Notes: generated from the sequence alone by a model not told the origin. 47,634 bases of DNA from an uncultured Acetatifactor sp. (GCA_910589655.1 CAJUTJ010000062.1:1-47634); one strand, 5' to 3'; counted from the stretch's first letter, positions 17,401 through 25,805 are shown. Made by a program: numbers and translations.

Positions 17401-18872
17401 AAAAGAAAGTTCTTTTGGCGGAACTGTTGTTTCAGGCATTTCTGCTGTATCTGGGATGGAGGCTGCAGATCCGCAGCCTTTATTTTGCCGTACAGATCAG
17501 CGAAATAGTGCTTTTGACGGCAGTCTTGAAAAGTATGCCTCTGCTGGAGTTGTCTGTCAATGATCTGGCAGCCATGACAGCTTTTATGTTGTTAAATCAG
17601 GTGGTTTTGCTGTATTTTCGGCTTTGCACTCCGGCTCTTGTGTTTGTTATCCCTTTTCTTATTTTGCTTTTACCGGAGCTGCTGGTGCTGGTTAAAGGAC
17701 TGCGCCGAAGGAAAAGAGGGTACGGAATTGCGGTGGGATATGCGGTGTTATGCTGTTGGGGCGTCCTTGGCGTATACCGGAAATGGGAGCGCTGCTTTCT
17801 GGATTATTATCTGGCTAGAGAGGGTGAATTCGTCTTTGCCGTGAAAGCGGTTTATTTGTCTGCCTGTATACTTGTCGCAGCCATATTTGTATTGCTGCCT
17901 GTCAGATGGCTTGGCGCTTTCATGAGGAGACGGCTGGTCAGGCTGCAGGAATATAGTATGACGTATACGGAAATAGACCGTTCCGTTATCATGGTTCTTA
18001 TACTGACTCTAATCGCTTTGTCCATGAGAGATTTAGTGGGAATCTTGGCGGCAATCCTGCCGGAGAATAATGAAGTTCATCTGATTCCCTTCTGGCCTGC
18101 GTATAGTACATATGATATTCCTTTGCTCTGGATCGGATTTTTTATCATGATGGTATTGATACAGGTTATCTATATCCGCCTGCTGGTGAAAAGTATTTCG
18201 ATGAAAGAGGAAATGCGCGCACAGGAGAAGGATCTGCATCAGCTGGCAGAGTATAACAGAGAGCTGGAAAACAATATGGAAGATATGAGAGGGATCCGGC
18301 ATGATATGAAAAATATGTTCCTTACCATGGGCGGGTTTGTTGACAGAAGCAATGATGAAGAGATGAAAGTATTTTATGAGGAAAACATTGTCCCGTATGC
18401 CCGACAGGAATTACAGAAAAACGACTTGTATGTGAAGCTGGCCTGCATACGCAGTGAGAGCTTGAAATCCTTTTTATATTTTAAAATCATGCAGGGTATC
18501 GAACAAAATGTGTCTGTTGAATTACAGATACAGTTCGCGGATACAGGGAATATTTTCTGTATCGAACAGATCGACTTGATCCGCATTCTTGGGATTTTGA
18601 TAGATAATGCGGCGGAAGAAGCCAAGTCCTGTGAAGGAACAGTGGTGATTTCACTGAAAGAGAACGAGAGGGAGTTTCTCTTGTCTGTCAGCAACACAGT
18701 GCGCCGCAAGACAATGGAAAAAGGAGTTATGGCCGGGACGACGGATAAAGGGCCGGGGCGCGGAAACGGGCTTCTGATTGCGGATAAACTGATACGAAAG
18801 TATAGGAATGTGCTTTTGAATTCCTATTTTAGGGAGGATAAATTTGTGCAATGCCTGAGAATCGGAAAGTGA
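17388..18872 (+). CDS. GHKL-domain sensor histidine kinase (AgrC-like)
   Basis: This 494-residue kinase has an N-terminal membrane domain of about six or seven segments (residues 10-270). Then come a coiled linker, the phosphoacceptor motif GIRHDMKNMFLTMGGF (HxxxN of the HPK10 class) and a GHKL ATPase with N-box ILIDNAAEEAK and G-box GRGNGLLIADKLIRKY. It overlaps the LytTR gene. No AgrB/AgrD-type peptide genes are nearby, so this is not a classical quorum locus. The solute-binding lipoprotein that follows could present a ligand to it; this is inference. Confidence 0.92.
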   Translation: MDRVKKKVLLAELLFQAFLLYLGWRLQIRSLYFAVQISEIVLLTAVLKSMPLLELSVNDLAAMTAFMLLNQVVLLYFRLCTPALVFVIPFLILLLPELLVLVKGLRRRKRGYGIAVGYAVLCCWGVLGVYRKWERCFLDYYLAREGEFVFAVKAVYLSACILVAAIFVLLPVRWLGAFMRRRLVRLQEYSMTYTEIDRSVIMVLILTLIALSMRDLVGILAAILPENNEVHLIPFWPAYSTYDIPLLWIGFFIMMVLIQVIYIRLLVKSISMKEEMRAQEKDLHQLAEYNRELENNMEDMRGIRHDMKNMFLTMGGFVDRSNDEEMKVFYEENIVPYARQELQKNDLYVKLACIRSESLKSFLYFKIMQGIEQNVSVELQIQFADTGNIFCIEQIDLIRILGILIDNAAEEAKSCEGTVVISLKENEREFLLSVSNTVRRKTMEKGVMAGTTDKGPGRGNGLLIADKLIRKYRNVLLNSYFREDKFVQCLRIGK

Positions 18873-19295
18873 GACGGGATTGAGGAAATGATGCATGGGC
18901 ATTCTTCCGGCCTTGCACCGATTATTTGTGCCGACTGCATCGGCATGACAGGAGGGTGTATAACCCCCCTCTTTAAGCAGGCAGATGGGTGAAAAATAAT
19001 ATAAGTTTGTTCAATATAATTTCTGACATGCCTGAAAGACAATGGGATTGCCTAAACGTTTACCGGAAAAACGATTTGGGGCAATTCCCTTTTTGTGTGG
19101 GCAGAAATAAACAAAAAGAGCCGGAAATATGGTAGAGTCTGATTCAGTAAGACTATGCGCAGGTTCTTGGAATCTTAACAGATAAAACAGCTGTATCATT
19201 CATTTTCAGAGAAATGGCGCAGAATGAATTTTCAGTCTGCAAGGCGGTTTCATTCTGGTTTGAGGTTCCACAGAGCGGAATTATGGGAGGTAGGT
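18873..19295. other. Gene-free stretch between kinase and lipoprotein genes
   Basis: No gene is seen. It holds a TGCCGA/TCGGCA hairpin near 18919-18935 and an imperfect stem AGGAGGGT/ACCCCCCT near 18950-18972 that may end transcription of the kinase operon. A TATAAT-like box lies near 19015 without a clear -35. Confidence 0.45.
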
Positions 19296-20786
19296 ATGAA
19301 GAAATCAGGGAGAATTTTCGGTGCAATTATTTTGGGGATGGCTTTGATGGCAGGATGCGGAGACGAACAGGCAGCCGTAGCTCTCAATGGGCAGCCTGTA
19401 GAATTAACAGGAAACGGCACGGAAGGCAATGGACAGAACGGTCAGGGACAGGGCAGTCAGGAACAGGATGGCCGGACGCAGGGACAGAGCGATTCAGAGC
19501 AGAGCGGTGAGCGGATCAAATTGACGCTGGGTGTTGTGATGGACTCCACTTCTCCTACAATGCAGAATTTAGTGGAAGCCTATAATGCCCAAAGTGACAA
19601 GTATTATGTTGAGATGGCAGAATATCTTCCCGAAAATTATGACAATGCCATATTTGAGGCTTCGGAGGATCGGTTTCGTATGGATCTTGCCACCGGCAAG
19701 GGAACGGACATCGTCCTTTTTGGCGGTTTGTCTGCGGATGAGCTGGGTTATGCCGGAGTGGTGCTGGATCTCAATTCATTTTTGTATGCAGAGGACAAAG
19801 TAGGTGAAGAGCCTTCCGGGGAGAAGTATTTATTGGATATTCTGGAATGTGCCCAGACCGGAGATGCCCTTTACGAGATCTCACCCGCATTCACGTTGGG
19901 CTTTATCGTGGGGGACGGCTCCCGGCTTGGCATGGAAAACGGCTGGACCATGGAAGAAATGATGGAGAGCTTTGAGAGGAACGGCCGGGACGGACTAGCG
20001 CTGGCCCAAGGTCAGGGGCGGACAGTGGAACGTCTGGTGGAAGCTTCCATAGAAGACTATGTGGACTGGGATGCGGGAACGGCGGATTTCTGTAAAGAGG
20101 AATTTTATCGTGTGTTGGAATTCGGAAAGGTTACTGACAGCAGTGAATATATCCGGCCATCCAGAGAGAGCGCGACAGCGGGAATTCATCTTGCCAGTTG
20201 TGAGGGACTTGGGACGGCGGCAGACATTCAGTACTTCAAGTGGCTGTTTGGAGATAATGCGGCGGTAAAGGGCTGGCCTTGCAGTCACGGTACAGGCATA
20301 ACCGTGGGTATACAACAATATTCCATGGGAATCTGCTCCTATAGCAAATGTCCGGAAGGGGCATGGGATTTTCTGGAATTTTTTGTGGACGCAGCATGGA
20401 CGGAGAGAGAATTTGAAATAGAAGGTGAATTGATAAAGAAAAATTTTTCCAATTACTTTGGAGGCTTTCCTGTGAACAGGCAGCTTTTTGAAAAAATGCT
20501 GGCACAGTCAATGGTACAACAGTATTATCCGGATACCGGAAATCCGATTCCCCTACTGCAAGGAGAGGGCGAAATCCCGGATTTCTATGCCAACACGGCG
20601 GAGGATGTGGAAAAGCTGCGTGAACTGATTGCTTTGGCTGACAGACGGTATTTGCCTGACCAGTCGGTAATCTGCCAAATAATCGGGGAGGAGATTGGCG
20701 GGTACAATGCCGGTGTCTTGACTGCAGAACAGACGGCACAGAAGATTCAGAACCGGGTGCAGCTGTATCTGGATGAACAGAAGTGA
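19296..20786 (+). CDS. Extracellular solute-binding lipoprotein
   Basis: The protein is 496 residues from the ATG at 19296, chosen for the GGGAGG site and because it places a lipoprotein signal at the N-terminus (MKKSGRIFGAIILGMALMAG before the Cys). A Gly/Gln/Asn-rich linker (about residues 30-70) tethers the mature domain. The rest resembles ABC solute-binding family 1: ITLGVV-like first strand (KLTLGVVMDSTSPTMQNLVE), LATGKGTDIVLFGG, and the end segment YNAGVLTAEQTAQKIQNRVQ. No permease or ATPase lies next to it, so it is an orphan. A sensory role with the preceding kinase, or service to a transporter elsewhere, are both possible. Confidence 0.85.
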   Translation: MKKSGRIFGAIILGMALMAGCGDEQAAVALNGQPVELTGNGTEGNGQNGQGQGSQEQDGRTQGQSDSEQSGERIKLTLGVVMDSTSPTMQNLVEAYNAQSDKYYVEMAEYLPENYDNAIFEASEDRFRMDLATGKGTDIVLFGGLSADELGYAGVVLDLNSFLYAEDKVGEEPSGEKYLLDILECAQTGDALYEISPAFTLGFIVGDGSRLGMENGWTMEEMMESFERNGRDGLALAQGQGRTVERLVEASIEDYVDWDAGTADFCKEEFYRVLEFGKVTDSSEYIRPSRESATAGIHLASCEGLGTAADIQYFKWLFGDNAAVKGWPCSHGTGITVGIQQYSMGICSYSKCPEGAWDFLEFFVDAAWTEREFEIEGELIKKNFSNYFGGFPVNRQLFEKMLAQSMVQQYYPDTGNPIPLLQGEGEIPDFYANTAEDVEKLRELIALADRRYLPDQSVICQIIGEEIGGYNAGVLTAEQTAQKIQNRVQLYLDEQK

Positions 20787-21031
20787 ACAATTATGGAGGA
20801 TATAGCCGATAGAGTGGCCGGAATGCACACATAATGAGCAAAAGGAGCGCCAAGCCACAGAGTGGGGCATAGGTTGCTGAGAACAGAAACAACAGCTATG
20901 GTTTAGATGAAAGAGGAGAAAAAATAAGTAGATTTATTAACATCTTTGTGCTATATTTTTAGTAACGATCATAAGAACGGAAATATAATGACAATACAGG
21001 AGGGGAAATTTGGGGAAAGATTACACCTGAC

Positions 21032-21601
21032 ATGGCCGGTTATAGGCCGGAGCCGGCGTGGTGGCCGGATTTAACGGCATACCGGAAAGCTATTTTTTTG
21101 CATAATATTTCTTTTGGCGACGTGGATGTTTTATTGAAAGAATATGCAGCGATTTCTTCGGATAAGAGACAGATTGTATGTGATTTTTACTACACGGCGT
21201 TACCCGATGACGGCACATGGACTTATTTAGAGTTTCCGAACTTTGAAAATGTCCCCCATTATGTGAACCTGTGGCATTACCAAAATCTTCTGATATGGCT
21301 CAGCCAGAAAGCAGATCGGGAATTTTGCCTTGCAATTCCTGAAAATCAGAAGTATCCTTTGTTTTTATCGACAATGGATAAGAAAAATCCTTACGGTGAT
21401 TCCTGCATGGGAATTTATGCGGACAGGGACTTTTATTTTGAGGTTCCGGGAGATGTGTTTGAGTGGGGGCCTGTGCCTGCATCAGCCTTTAATTATGTGG
21501 CGTTTTTAAATCAGAGCTACCAATTTGACACAAGATGGATCCTGAAAGTTTCCCAGTGTAAGTGGGAAAAGACCCAAGTCACACTTACCGTTTCGGAATA
21601 A
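21032..21601 (+). CDS. Hypothetical protein (189 aa or slightly longer)
   Basis: I do not recognise this soluble protein, rich in Trp, Tyr and Phe (for example YRPEPAWWPDL, YLEFPNFENVPHYVNLWHYQ, FYFEVPGDVFEWG). It has no signal peptide or membrane segment. The first in-frame ATG (21032) is 28 bases from the strong AGGAGGGG site. An ATT codon at 21008, four bases after the AGGAGG core, would add IWGKITPD and fit that site better. A non-standard start or a mutated start codon is therefore possible. It is followed by a zinc-ribbon gene about 100 bases later. Confidence 0.65.
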   Translation: MAGYRPEPAWWPDLTAYRKAIFLHNISFGDVDVLLKEYAAISSDKRQIVCDFYYTALPDDGTWTYLEFPNFENVPHYVNLWHYQNLLIWLSQKADREFCLAIPENQKYPLFLSTMDKKNPYGDSCMGIYADRDFYFEVPGDVFEWGPVPASAFNYVAFLNQSYQFDTRWILKVSQCKWEKTQVTLTVSE

Positions 21602-21697
21602 TGTGAGAATTGCGTTCCTATGCGTTTCAGCAGCGGTTCAGTGCCTTGTTTGAACTTGTTGCGGATAAATCAATCAAAATACTTAGGAGGAGTATTT

Positions 21698-22201
21698 ATG
21701 TTTCAAATTATAGTGTTGCTGGTGCTCTATTGCATTCAGGGATCCGTGTGGGGATGGGCAGTCAATAAGATTGTCGAAAATAAAGGATATCATGAAAATT
21801 GGTTCTGGTGGGGCTTTTTCTTTGGGCTGCTTGCGCTGGTGGTTGCTTTGACAAAGCCGGATGTGCCCTATTCGGAAAGGGAGTCAGGTTCTTATTTTGG
21901 AGAAGGAGGCTCTATTGTAAGCAGAAATTATGCATATGGGGCGTTAGGGGAACGTGAGGCAGGAAACGCTTCCGGAGGTTGGAAATGCACCCGGTGCGGC
22001 AAGATTAATGCAAGCTATGTGGGCACTTGCGGGTGTGGCTGCGACAGATCCGGAAATATGCCCGCAAAAAGCGCCGAACAGACACAACAGGCAAATGAAG
22101 ATGCACAGGCACAGAAACGGTTCTGTTCGTCTTGCGGAAAACAAATAGAGGCCGATTCAAAATTCTGCAGGTATTGCGGAGCGAAGACAGGGGTGGAATG
22201 A
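21698..22201 (+). CDS. Small membrane protein with zinc ribbons
   Basis: The protein is 167 residues from the ATG at 21698, which follows TTAGGAGG. It has two hydrophobic segments at the N-terminus (about residues 2-20 and 34-52) separated by KIVENKGYHENWFW. The C-terminal half is soluble with two Cys clusters: WKCTRCGKINASYVGTCGCG and, at the end, FCSSCGKQIEADSKFCRYCG, the latter a standard zinc-ribbon pattern (CxxC-x9-CxxC). Such proteins are common in Clostridia with unknown roles, probably scaffolds or metal-dependent adaptors at the membrane. Confidence 0.8.
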   Translation: MFQIIVLLVLYCIQGSVWGWAVNKIVENKGYHENWFWWGFFFGLLALVVALTKPDVPYSERESGSYFGEGGSIVSRNYAYGALGEREAGNASGGWKCTRCGKINASYVGTCGCGCDRSGNMPAKSAEQTQQANEDAQAQKRFCSSCGKQIEADSKFCRYCGAKTGVE

Positions 22202-22273
22202 TTCTTGCATTTTCGGCAGGTTGCCCTGTTGGAATGTGGATGTGGGGATATGAAAATGGCACGACACTTTAGA

Positions 22274-22309
22274 GCGGCAAGGCAGAATCCGTTTGGTCTG
22301 TCTTGCCGC
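22274..22309. terminator. Hairpin between convergent genes
   Basis: GCGGCAAGGCAGA pairs with TCTGTCTTGCCGC through 13 positions with one G-T. It lies between the zinc-ribbon gene (plus) and the ABC-F gene (minus) and could terminate both. Confidence 0.65.
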
Positions 22310-22411
22310 GTATTTTATTCCCATAAAAATGCATCTTTGTCCGGAAAGAATGCAATGTACTTTTCGGGAACCGCCTGTGATGCTTTTGCAGTTCCGACGT
22401 TCTATGGCCGG

Positions 22412-23950
22412 TTATTTGATCCGGTTCTCCACATGAATTATTTTCTGTGCCCAATTTTTATAAAAGGCTTCCTCGTGTGATACAAGGAGTACGGTGCCGG
22501 AGAATTCTTGCAGAGCCGTTTGTAAGGCTTCCTTCGCCTGAACATCCAAATGGTTTGTGGGCTCGTCCATAATTAGAAAGTTGCAAGGCTTTAGCGTCAG
22601 CAGGCACATTTTTACTTTGGCCTGTTCCCCGCCGCTCAGTGTTCCGATTGCCTGTAGGGCATGTTTGCTGGAAATACCGCATCGCGCAAGGATTTTGCGG
22701 ATTTCCTGATTTGGGATTTCGGGATGGGCGTCGGAAACAATCTGTGTGGGAGTCCTCAGGGGATCTTCCCATACCCAGTCCTGTTCAAAATAGTTGAATA
22801 CGGTCTGATCCGAAAATCTAAAATCACCGCCCATGGACGGGATCCGGCCCACAAGTGTTTTAAGCAAGGTAGATTTGCCGATTCCGTTAAAACCTGTGAC
22901 AACCACCTTTTGGCCGCCTTTTATGGTAAAGTCAATCTTGGATAAGACAGGGTAGTAATACCCCACGGCTAACCGTTTTACAAGGAGGTGCTCCGTATTT
23001 GTGAGGGGCAGTTCCGGGAAATGGAAGCGGGGAATGATTTCTTTTTGGTTTAAGGCCTCCATTTTATCCATGCGTTCCAGCTGTTTCCGCCGGCCCTTTG
23101 CCATTTTTGATTTTCTTCCTGCGATATTTTTCCGAATAAATTCCTCCGTTTTTTTGATTTCTCTCTGCTGGGCGGAATACTGCCGCACATAATTCTCCCT
23201 TAAAAATGTTTTCTTTTTCAAAAATTCCGAGTATGTCCCATAGTATTTCGTAAGGGTATAATTGTCTATATCACAAATGCGGTTCGCAATATTTTCTAAA
23301 AAGGCATAGTCGTGTGACACTACCATAAATGCATTTTCAAGTCCGGAAAGGTAGTCGGAAAGCCATGCAATATGTTCTTTATCCAAGAAATTGGTGGGCT
23401 CGTCCAGCAAAAGGATATCAGGCTTCTCGAGGAGCAGCTTTGCCAAGATTACCTTTGCCCGCTGTCCGCCGCTGATCTGTCCGATGGATCTGTCAAGTCC
23501 CATGGAAAGCAGCCCCAGTCCTACGGCCACCTGCTCGATCTGTATGTCTATGGAATAAAAGTTATGGATTTCCAGCTGTTCTTGGCATTCTGCCGCATGG
23601 CGGAGGCACTCTGTGTCTCCGGAAGCCGCTTTCTCATAGAGAAGCATGATTTCCTTTTCAAGCTGATATAATTTCGTAAATGCCGATTTTAAAAATGTTT
23701 GTATAGTCATGCTTTTATCCAGCTCCGCATACTGATCCAGATAGCCGATAGTGATTTTGGGCTGGCGGACCATGTGTCCGGCATCGGGTATCAGCTGTTC
23801 GGTGCATATTTTAATCAGGGTGCTTTTTCCGGTGCCGTTTTGTCCCACAATTCCCATATGTTCTCCTTTATTCAGCGTCAAGCCGGTGTTTTTATAGAGC
23901 AGGTTGTCTCCGAAGGAGTGTGTCAAATTTTTGATTTCCAGTAAACTCAT
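22412..23950 (-). CDS. ABC-F family ATPase (ribosome-acting, possible antibiotic resistance type)
   Basis: This 512-residue protein has two ABC domains and no membrane segments, which defines the ABC-F family of translation factors. Domain 1 has Walker A GQNGTGKST, signature ISGGQRAKVIL and Walker B ILLLDEPTNFLD. Domain 2 has Walker A GFNGIGKST, signature LSGGEQAKVKM and Walker B FLIMDEPTNHLD. Between them (about residues 240-310) is the basic P-site interaction linker with NIAGRKSKMAKGRRKQLERM. Members either protect ribosomes from lincosamide, pleuromutilin and streptogramin A drugs or act in translation quality control. The long leader with a short reading frame and terminators favours an inducible resistance role. 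AGGAGG lies 10 bases before the ATG. Confidence 0.9.
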   Translation of the reverse strand: MSLLEIKNLTHSFGDNLLYKNTGLTLNKGEHMGIVGQNGTGKSTLIKICTEQLIPDAGHMVRQPKITIGYLDQYAELDKSMTIQTFLKSAFTKLYQLEKEIMLLYEKAASGDTECLRHAAECQEQLEIHNFYSIDIQIEQVAVGLGLLSMGLDRSIGQISGGQRAKVILAKLLLEKPDILLLDEPTNFLDKEHIAWLSDYLSGLENAFMVVSHDYAFLENIANRICDIDNYTLTKYYGTYSEFLKKKTFLRENYVRQYSAQQREIKKTEEFIRKNIAGRKSKMAKGRRKQLERMDKMEALNQKEIIPRFHFPELPLTNTEHLLVKRLAVGYYYPVLSKIDFTIKGGQKVVVTGFNGIGKSTLLKTLVGRIPSMGGDFRFSDQTVFNYFEQDWVWEDPLRTPTQIVSDAHPEIPNQEIRKILARCGISSKHALQAIGTLSGGEQAKVKMCLLTLKPCNFLIMDEPTNHLDVQAKEALQTALQEFSGTVLLVSHEEAFYKNWAQKIIHVENRIK

Positions 23951-24092
23951 GTCTGTGTATTCCTCCTGTTACTTTTATAAGTGCATTGAATGGTATCCTC
24001 AATTCTCTGCCTTTTCATGTTTGCCGGCAAAGCTTTATGAAGGCGGCCCTTGTCCGGTAGAGTTTTCCGCAACAAAATCCGATGGAACAAAA

Positions 24093-24139
24093 AAGGGCAG
24101 AAAGCATTGATACACATAGGTGTATTGCCTTCTGCCCTT
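24093..24139 (-). terminator. Intrinsic terminator inside the ABC-F leader
   Basis: Read on the minus strand, AAGGGCAGAA pairs with TTCTGCCCTT, with an inner ATACAC/GTGTAT stem, followed by six T. It lies 143 bases before the ABC-F start and after the promoter at 24456-24484, so it must be read through or prevented from forming for the gene to be expressed. Confidence 0.75.
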
Positions 24140-24203
24140 GGGTTTTCAGATAACAAAGCTGTTGTCAACTTGTCTTGCGCATTGACTGCTGCCCCAAAAC
24201 AAA

Positions 24204-24233
24204 AGGCTGTGGACAAAACATTGTCCACAGCCT
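24204..24233 (-). promoter_or_regulatory. Leader hairpin H3, terminator-like
   Basis: A perfect 13-base inverted repeat, AGGCTGTGGACAA/TTGTCCACAGCCT, with a four-base loop. On the minus strand TTTTGTTTT follows. It could be an early terminator or a pausing element in the ABC-F leader. Confidence 0.65.
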
Positions 24234-24263
24234 CTTACATACGCAATCTTTACACGGAAAATA

Positions 24264-24299
24264 AGCAATAACGCCCTCGCAACGGGCACTCTTATTGCT
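24264..24299 (-). promoter_or_regulatory. Leader hairpin H2
   Basis: AGCAATAA pairs with TTATTGCT, with an inner GCCC/GGGC stem. No T-run follows. It lies just after the leader reading frame and could be the partner structure that switches when a ribosome stalls upstream. Confidence 0.55.
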
Positions 24300-24329
24300 G
24301 TCTTTTCCGATGAAATGAAAATGCGTAGT

Positions 24330-24419
24330 TTATGCGCTATACTCTGTACAATGTTTCATCGGGATAAATTGTACAGAGATCAGTTTTCGTGTAAGCTTGT
24401 CAGTTAAATAAACATTCAT
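24330..24419 (-). CDS. 29-residue leader peptide upstream of the ABC-F gene
   Basis: On the minus strand AAGGGAGAA stands seven bases before an ATG that opens a 29-codon frame starting MNVYLTDKLTRKLISVQFIP and ending MKHCTEYSA. It lies about 40 bases downstream of a near-consensus promoter. The second half overlaps hairpin H1. Drug-sensing leader peptides ahead of ABC-F, erm and cfr-like genes have this size and position; the drug-stall role here is inference. Confidence 0.55.
   Translation of the reverse strand: MNVYLTDKLTRKLISVQFIPMKHCTEYSA
24342..24378 (-). promoter_or_regulatory. Leader hairpin H1 inside the leader reading frame
   Basis: A perfect 10-base inverted repeat, CTCTGTACAA/TTGTACAGAG, with a 17-base loop. 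It covers codons in the second half of the 29-codon frame, so translation of that frame would open it. Confidence 0.6.
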
Positions 24420-24455
24420 TGCAGTTCTCCCTTGACGGATTATTTCACGTCCACA

Positions 24456-24484
24456 ATCATACTATATTTGTGCTATTATGTCAA
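24456..24484 (-). promoter_or_regulatory. Strong sigma-A promoter for the ABC-F leader
   Basis: On the minus strand TTGACA (24484-24479) and TATGAT (24461-24456) are separated by exactly 17 bases. This is nearly consensus, so transcription should start near 24450 and run through about 500 bases of leader. Confidence 0.85.
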
Positions 24485-24707
24485 TGTGGAGATTTTTGAG
24501 TTTCCCCGTTTTCTTGTTTGCAATCTGCAAAGTCACATAAGAACTAAATAAAGGAGCGAGCATTCGTTTTGATTAGGCATTTAATCAAAAACATTGATTT
24601 TACGCAGGATTCGGGGGCGCAAATTTTATAAATGGGGAAACGCAAAGGAGATTCTTATGAAGTCTGCTCATCGCCTGATGAATCACTATAATGGTTCGGA
24701 CAGGTTG

Positions 24708-24826
24708 CTGAACCGTTACGAGAACGCACAGAAAAAGTGAAAAATGCGATTTGGCGCCTGCAAGTCCCGCAAATCGCATACGGACGCAGTTTTGGCTTCG
24801 CGGGAGGGCTGGTCTGAACTGTTGCC
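24708..24826 (+). repeat. Dispersed repeat, copy 1
   Basis: A stretch of about 119 bases, CTGAACCGTTACGAGAA ... GCATACGGACGCAG ... TCTGAACTGTTGCC, resembles 28052-28169 in order and spacing. An internal TGCGATTT/AAATCGCA stem is present. The whole stretch 24485-25006 holds no supported gene. Confidence 0.6.
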
Positions 24827-24950
24827 AACTGCCTTTTTTCAAGAAGACAGTAAACATTTCGTATGCCAATTCCGTAGAAAGTAACCTTGAATACCGGGAA
24901 GACATAATAATATATTAGGGAAAGAATGATCGGCTGCATATAAGGATAGG

Positions 24951-24961
24951 TGTGACTTCGT
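24951..24961 (+). promoter_or_regulatory. Putative Crp/Fnr-type half-site upstream of the regulator gene
   Basis: TGTGACTTCGT here matches 11 bases of the perfect palindrome upstream of thioredoxin (26163-26177, read on the minus strand). It lies 46 bases before the regulator start and may allow autoregulation. The right half is not palindromic. Confidence 0.4.
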
Positions 24962-25006
24962 TGGATCTGTCCGGACGGCAGTATGATAGGAAAGGAACCG
25001 TGCGTG

Positions 25007-25681
25007 ATGTCACAAACTAATTTTGATCTTGCTTATGAGGAGATATTTTCTTTTTGGGATGAAATACCAAAAAAGGACAGGGAATATATCTGCCGGAATT
25101 CCTATGCGTTTACTTATTCCAAGGGGAAAAATATTCATGACGGCAGTGAGTGTTCCGGTGTGATTTTGGTCCGCTCGGGGAGTCTCAGGCTTTACATGAT
25201 GTCGGATGAGGGGCGGGAAATTACGCTTTACCGCCTGCACAGAGGGGATGTGTGTATGTTGTCCGCATCCTGTGTGCTGGATGCCGTTACTTTTGATGTG
25301 CTTTTAGACGTTGAAGAGGAGAGTGAGTGTTATGTGATCGGAGGATCTGCCTTTGCAGCCGTTGCGGAACGGAATCCAAGCGTAAAAATATTTGCATTGG
25401 AAACTGCGGTGGGCCGTTTTTCCGATGTGATGTGGGTGATGCAGCAGATCCTTTTTATGAACATGGACAAACGGCTTGCCATTTTCCTTTCCGATGAATC
25501 GGCCAGAACAGGTTCCGATACCATCGAATTAACTCACGAGCAGGTTGCCCGTTATATGGGGTCTGCCCGTGAAGTTGTGTCAAGAATGCTGAAATATTTT
25601 GCCAAGGAGGGGATTGTGGAGGTATCCCGGGGAGGAATCCGTATCTCGGATAAAAAACGTCTTCATGAATTAACCCTCTAA
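25007..25681 (+). CDS. Crp/Fnr-family transcriptional regulator
   Basis: The gene encodes 224 residues from the ATG at 25007, which has AGGAAAGGAA upstream; the ATG at 24983 has no site. The N-terminal half is a cyclic-nucleotide-binding-type beta barrel (GVILVRSGSLRLYMMSDEGR, then ITLYRLHRGDVCMLSASCVL). A long dimer helix follows (about residues 125-160). The C-terminal winged helix reads LTHEQVARYMGSAREVVSRM. Two cysteines in CMLSASC could sense redox or metal, but no Fe-S cysteine cluster as in FNR is seen. It converges on thioredoxin, whose promoter carries a matching palindrome, so a redox-linked regulon is plausible. The stop codon lies inside a palindromic element. Confidence 0.92.
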   Translation: MSQTNFDLAYEEIFSFWDEIPKKDREYICRNSYAFTYSKGKNIHDGSECSGVILVRSGSLRLYMMSDEGREITLYRLHRGDVCMLSASCVLDAVTFDVLLDVEEESECYVIGGSAFAAVAERNPSVKIFALETAVGRFSDVMWVMQQILFMNMDKRLAIFLSDESARTGSDTIELTHEQVARYMGSAREVVSRMLKYFAKEGIVEVSRGGIRISDKKRLHELTL

Positions 25682-25805
25682 GGAAACGCTGATTAAATCA
25701 TCGTTTCCTTAGAGCCTCCGGCGGATGCGCACGGATTTGCAGCAGTTTATGCTGCTCCGCAGCGCAAATCCGGCGCGGGAAACGCTTTAATCAGCGTTTC
25801 CCTAA
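25676..25805. repeat. Palindromic element between crp and trx
   Basis: Outer arms GGAAACGCTGATTAAA (25682-25697) and TTTAATCAGCGTTTCC (25786-25801) are perfect complements. Inside, CTCTAAGGAAACG pairs with CGTTTCCTTAGAG (25676-25714), and CGGATTTGC pairs with GCAAATCCG (25732-25772) with a nested GCAGCA/TGCTGC. The fold is a branched, competing structure. Both convergent genes end inside its arms. It resembles a small non-coding mobile repeat that now acts as a two-way terminator. Confidence 0.75.

Noticed and set aside
23947..24228. 93-residue frame in the ABC-F leader ending at the ABC-F start
   Set aside because: It begins with GTG inside hairpin H3, has no ribosome binding site and crosses the terminator. 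The ATGA overlap with the ABC-F start is noted but probably chance.
24600..24939. Minus-strand frames before the Crp/Fnr gene
   Set aside because: They run through the dispersed repeat, lack ribosome binding sites and show no protein-like composition.
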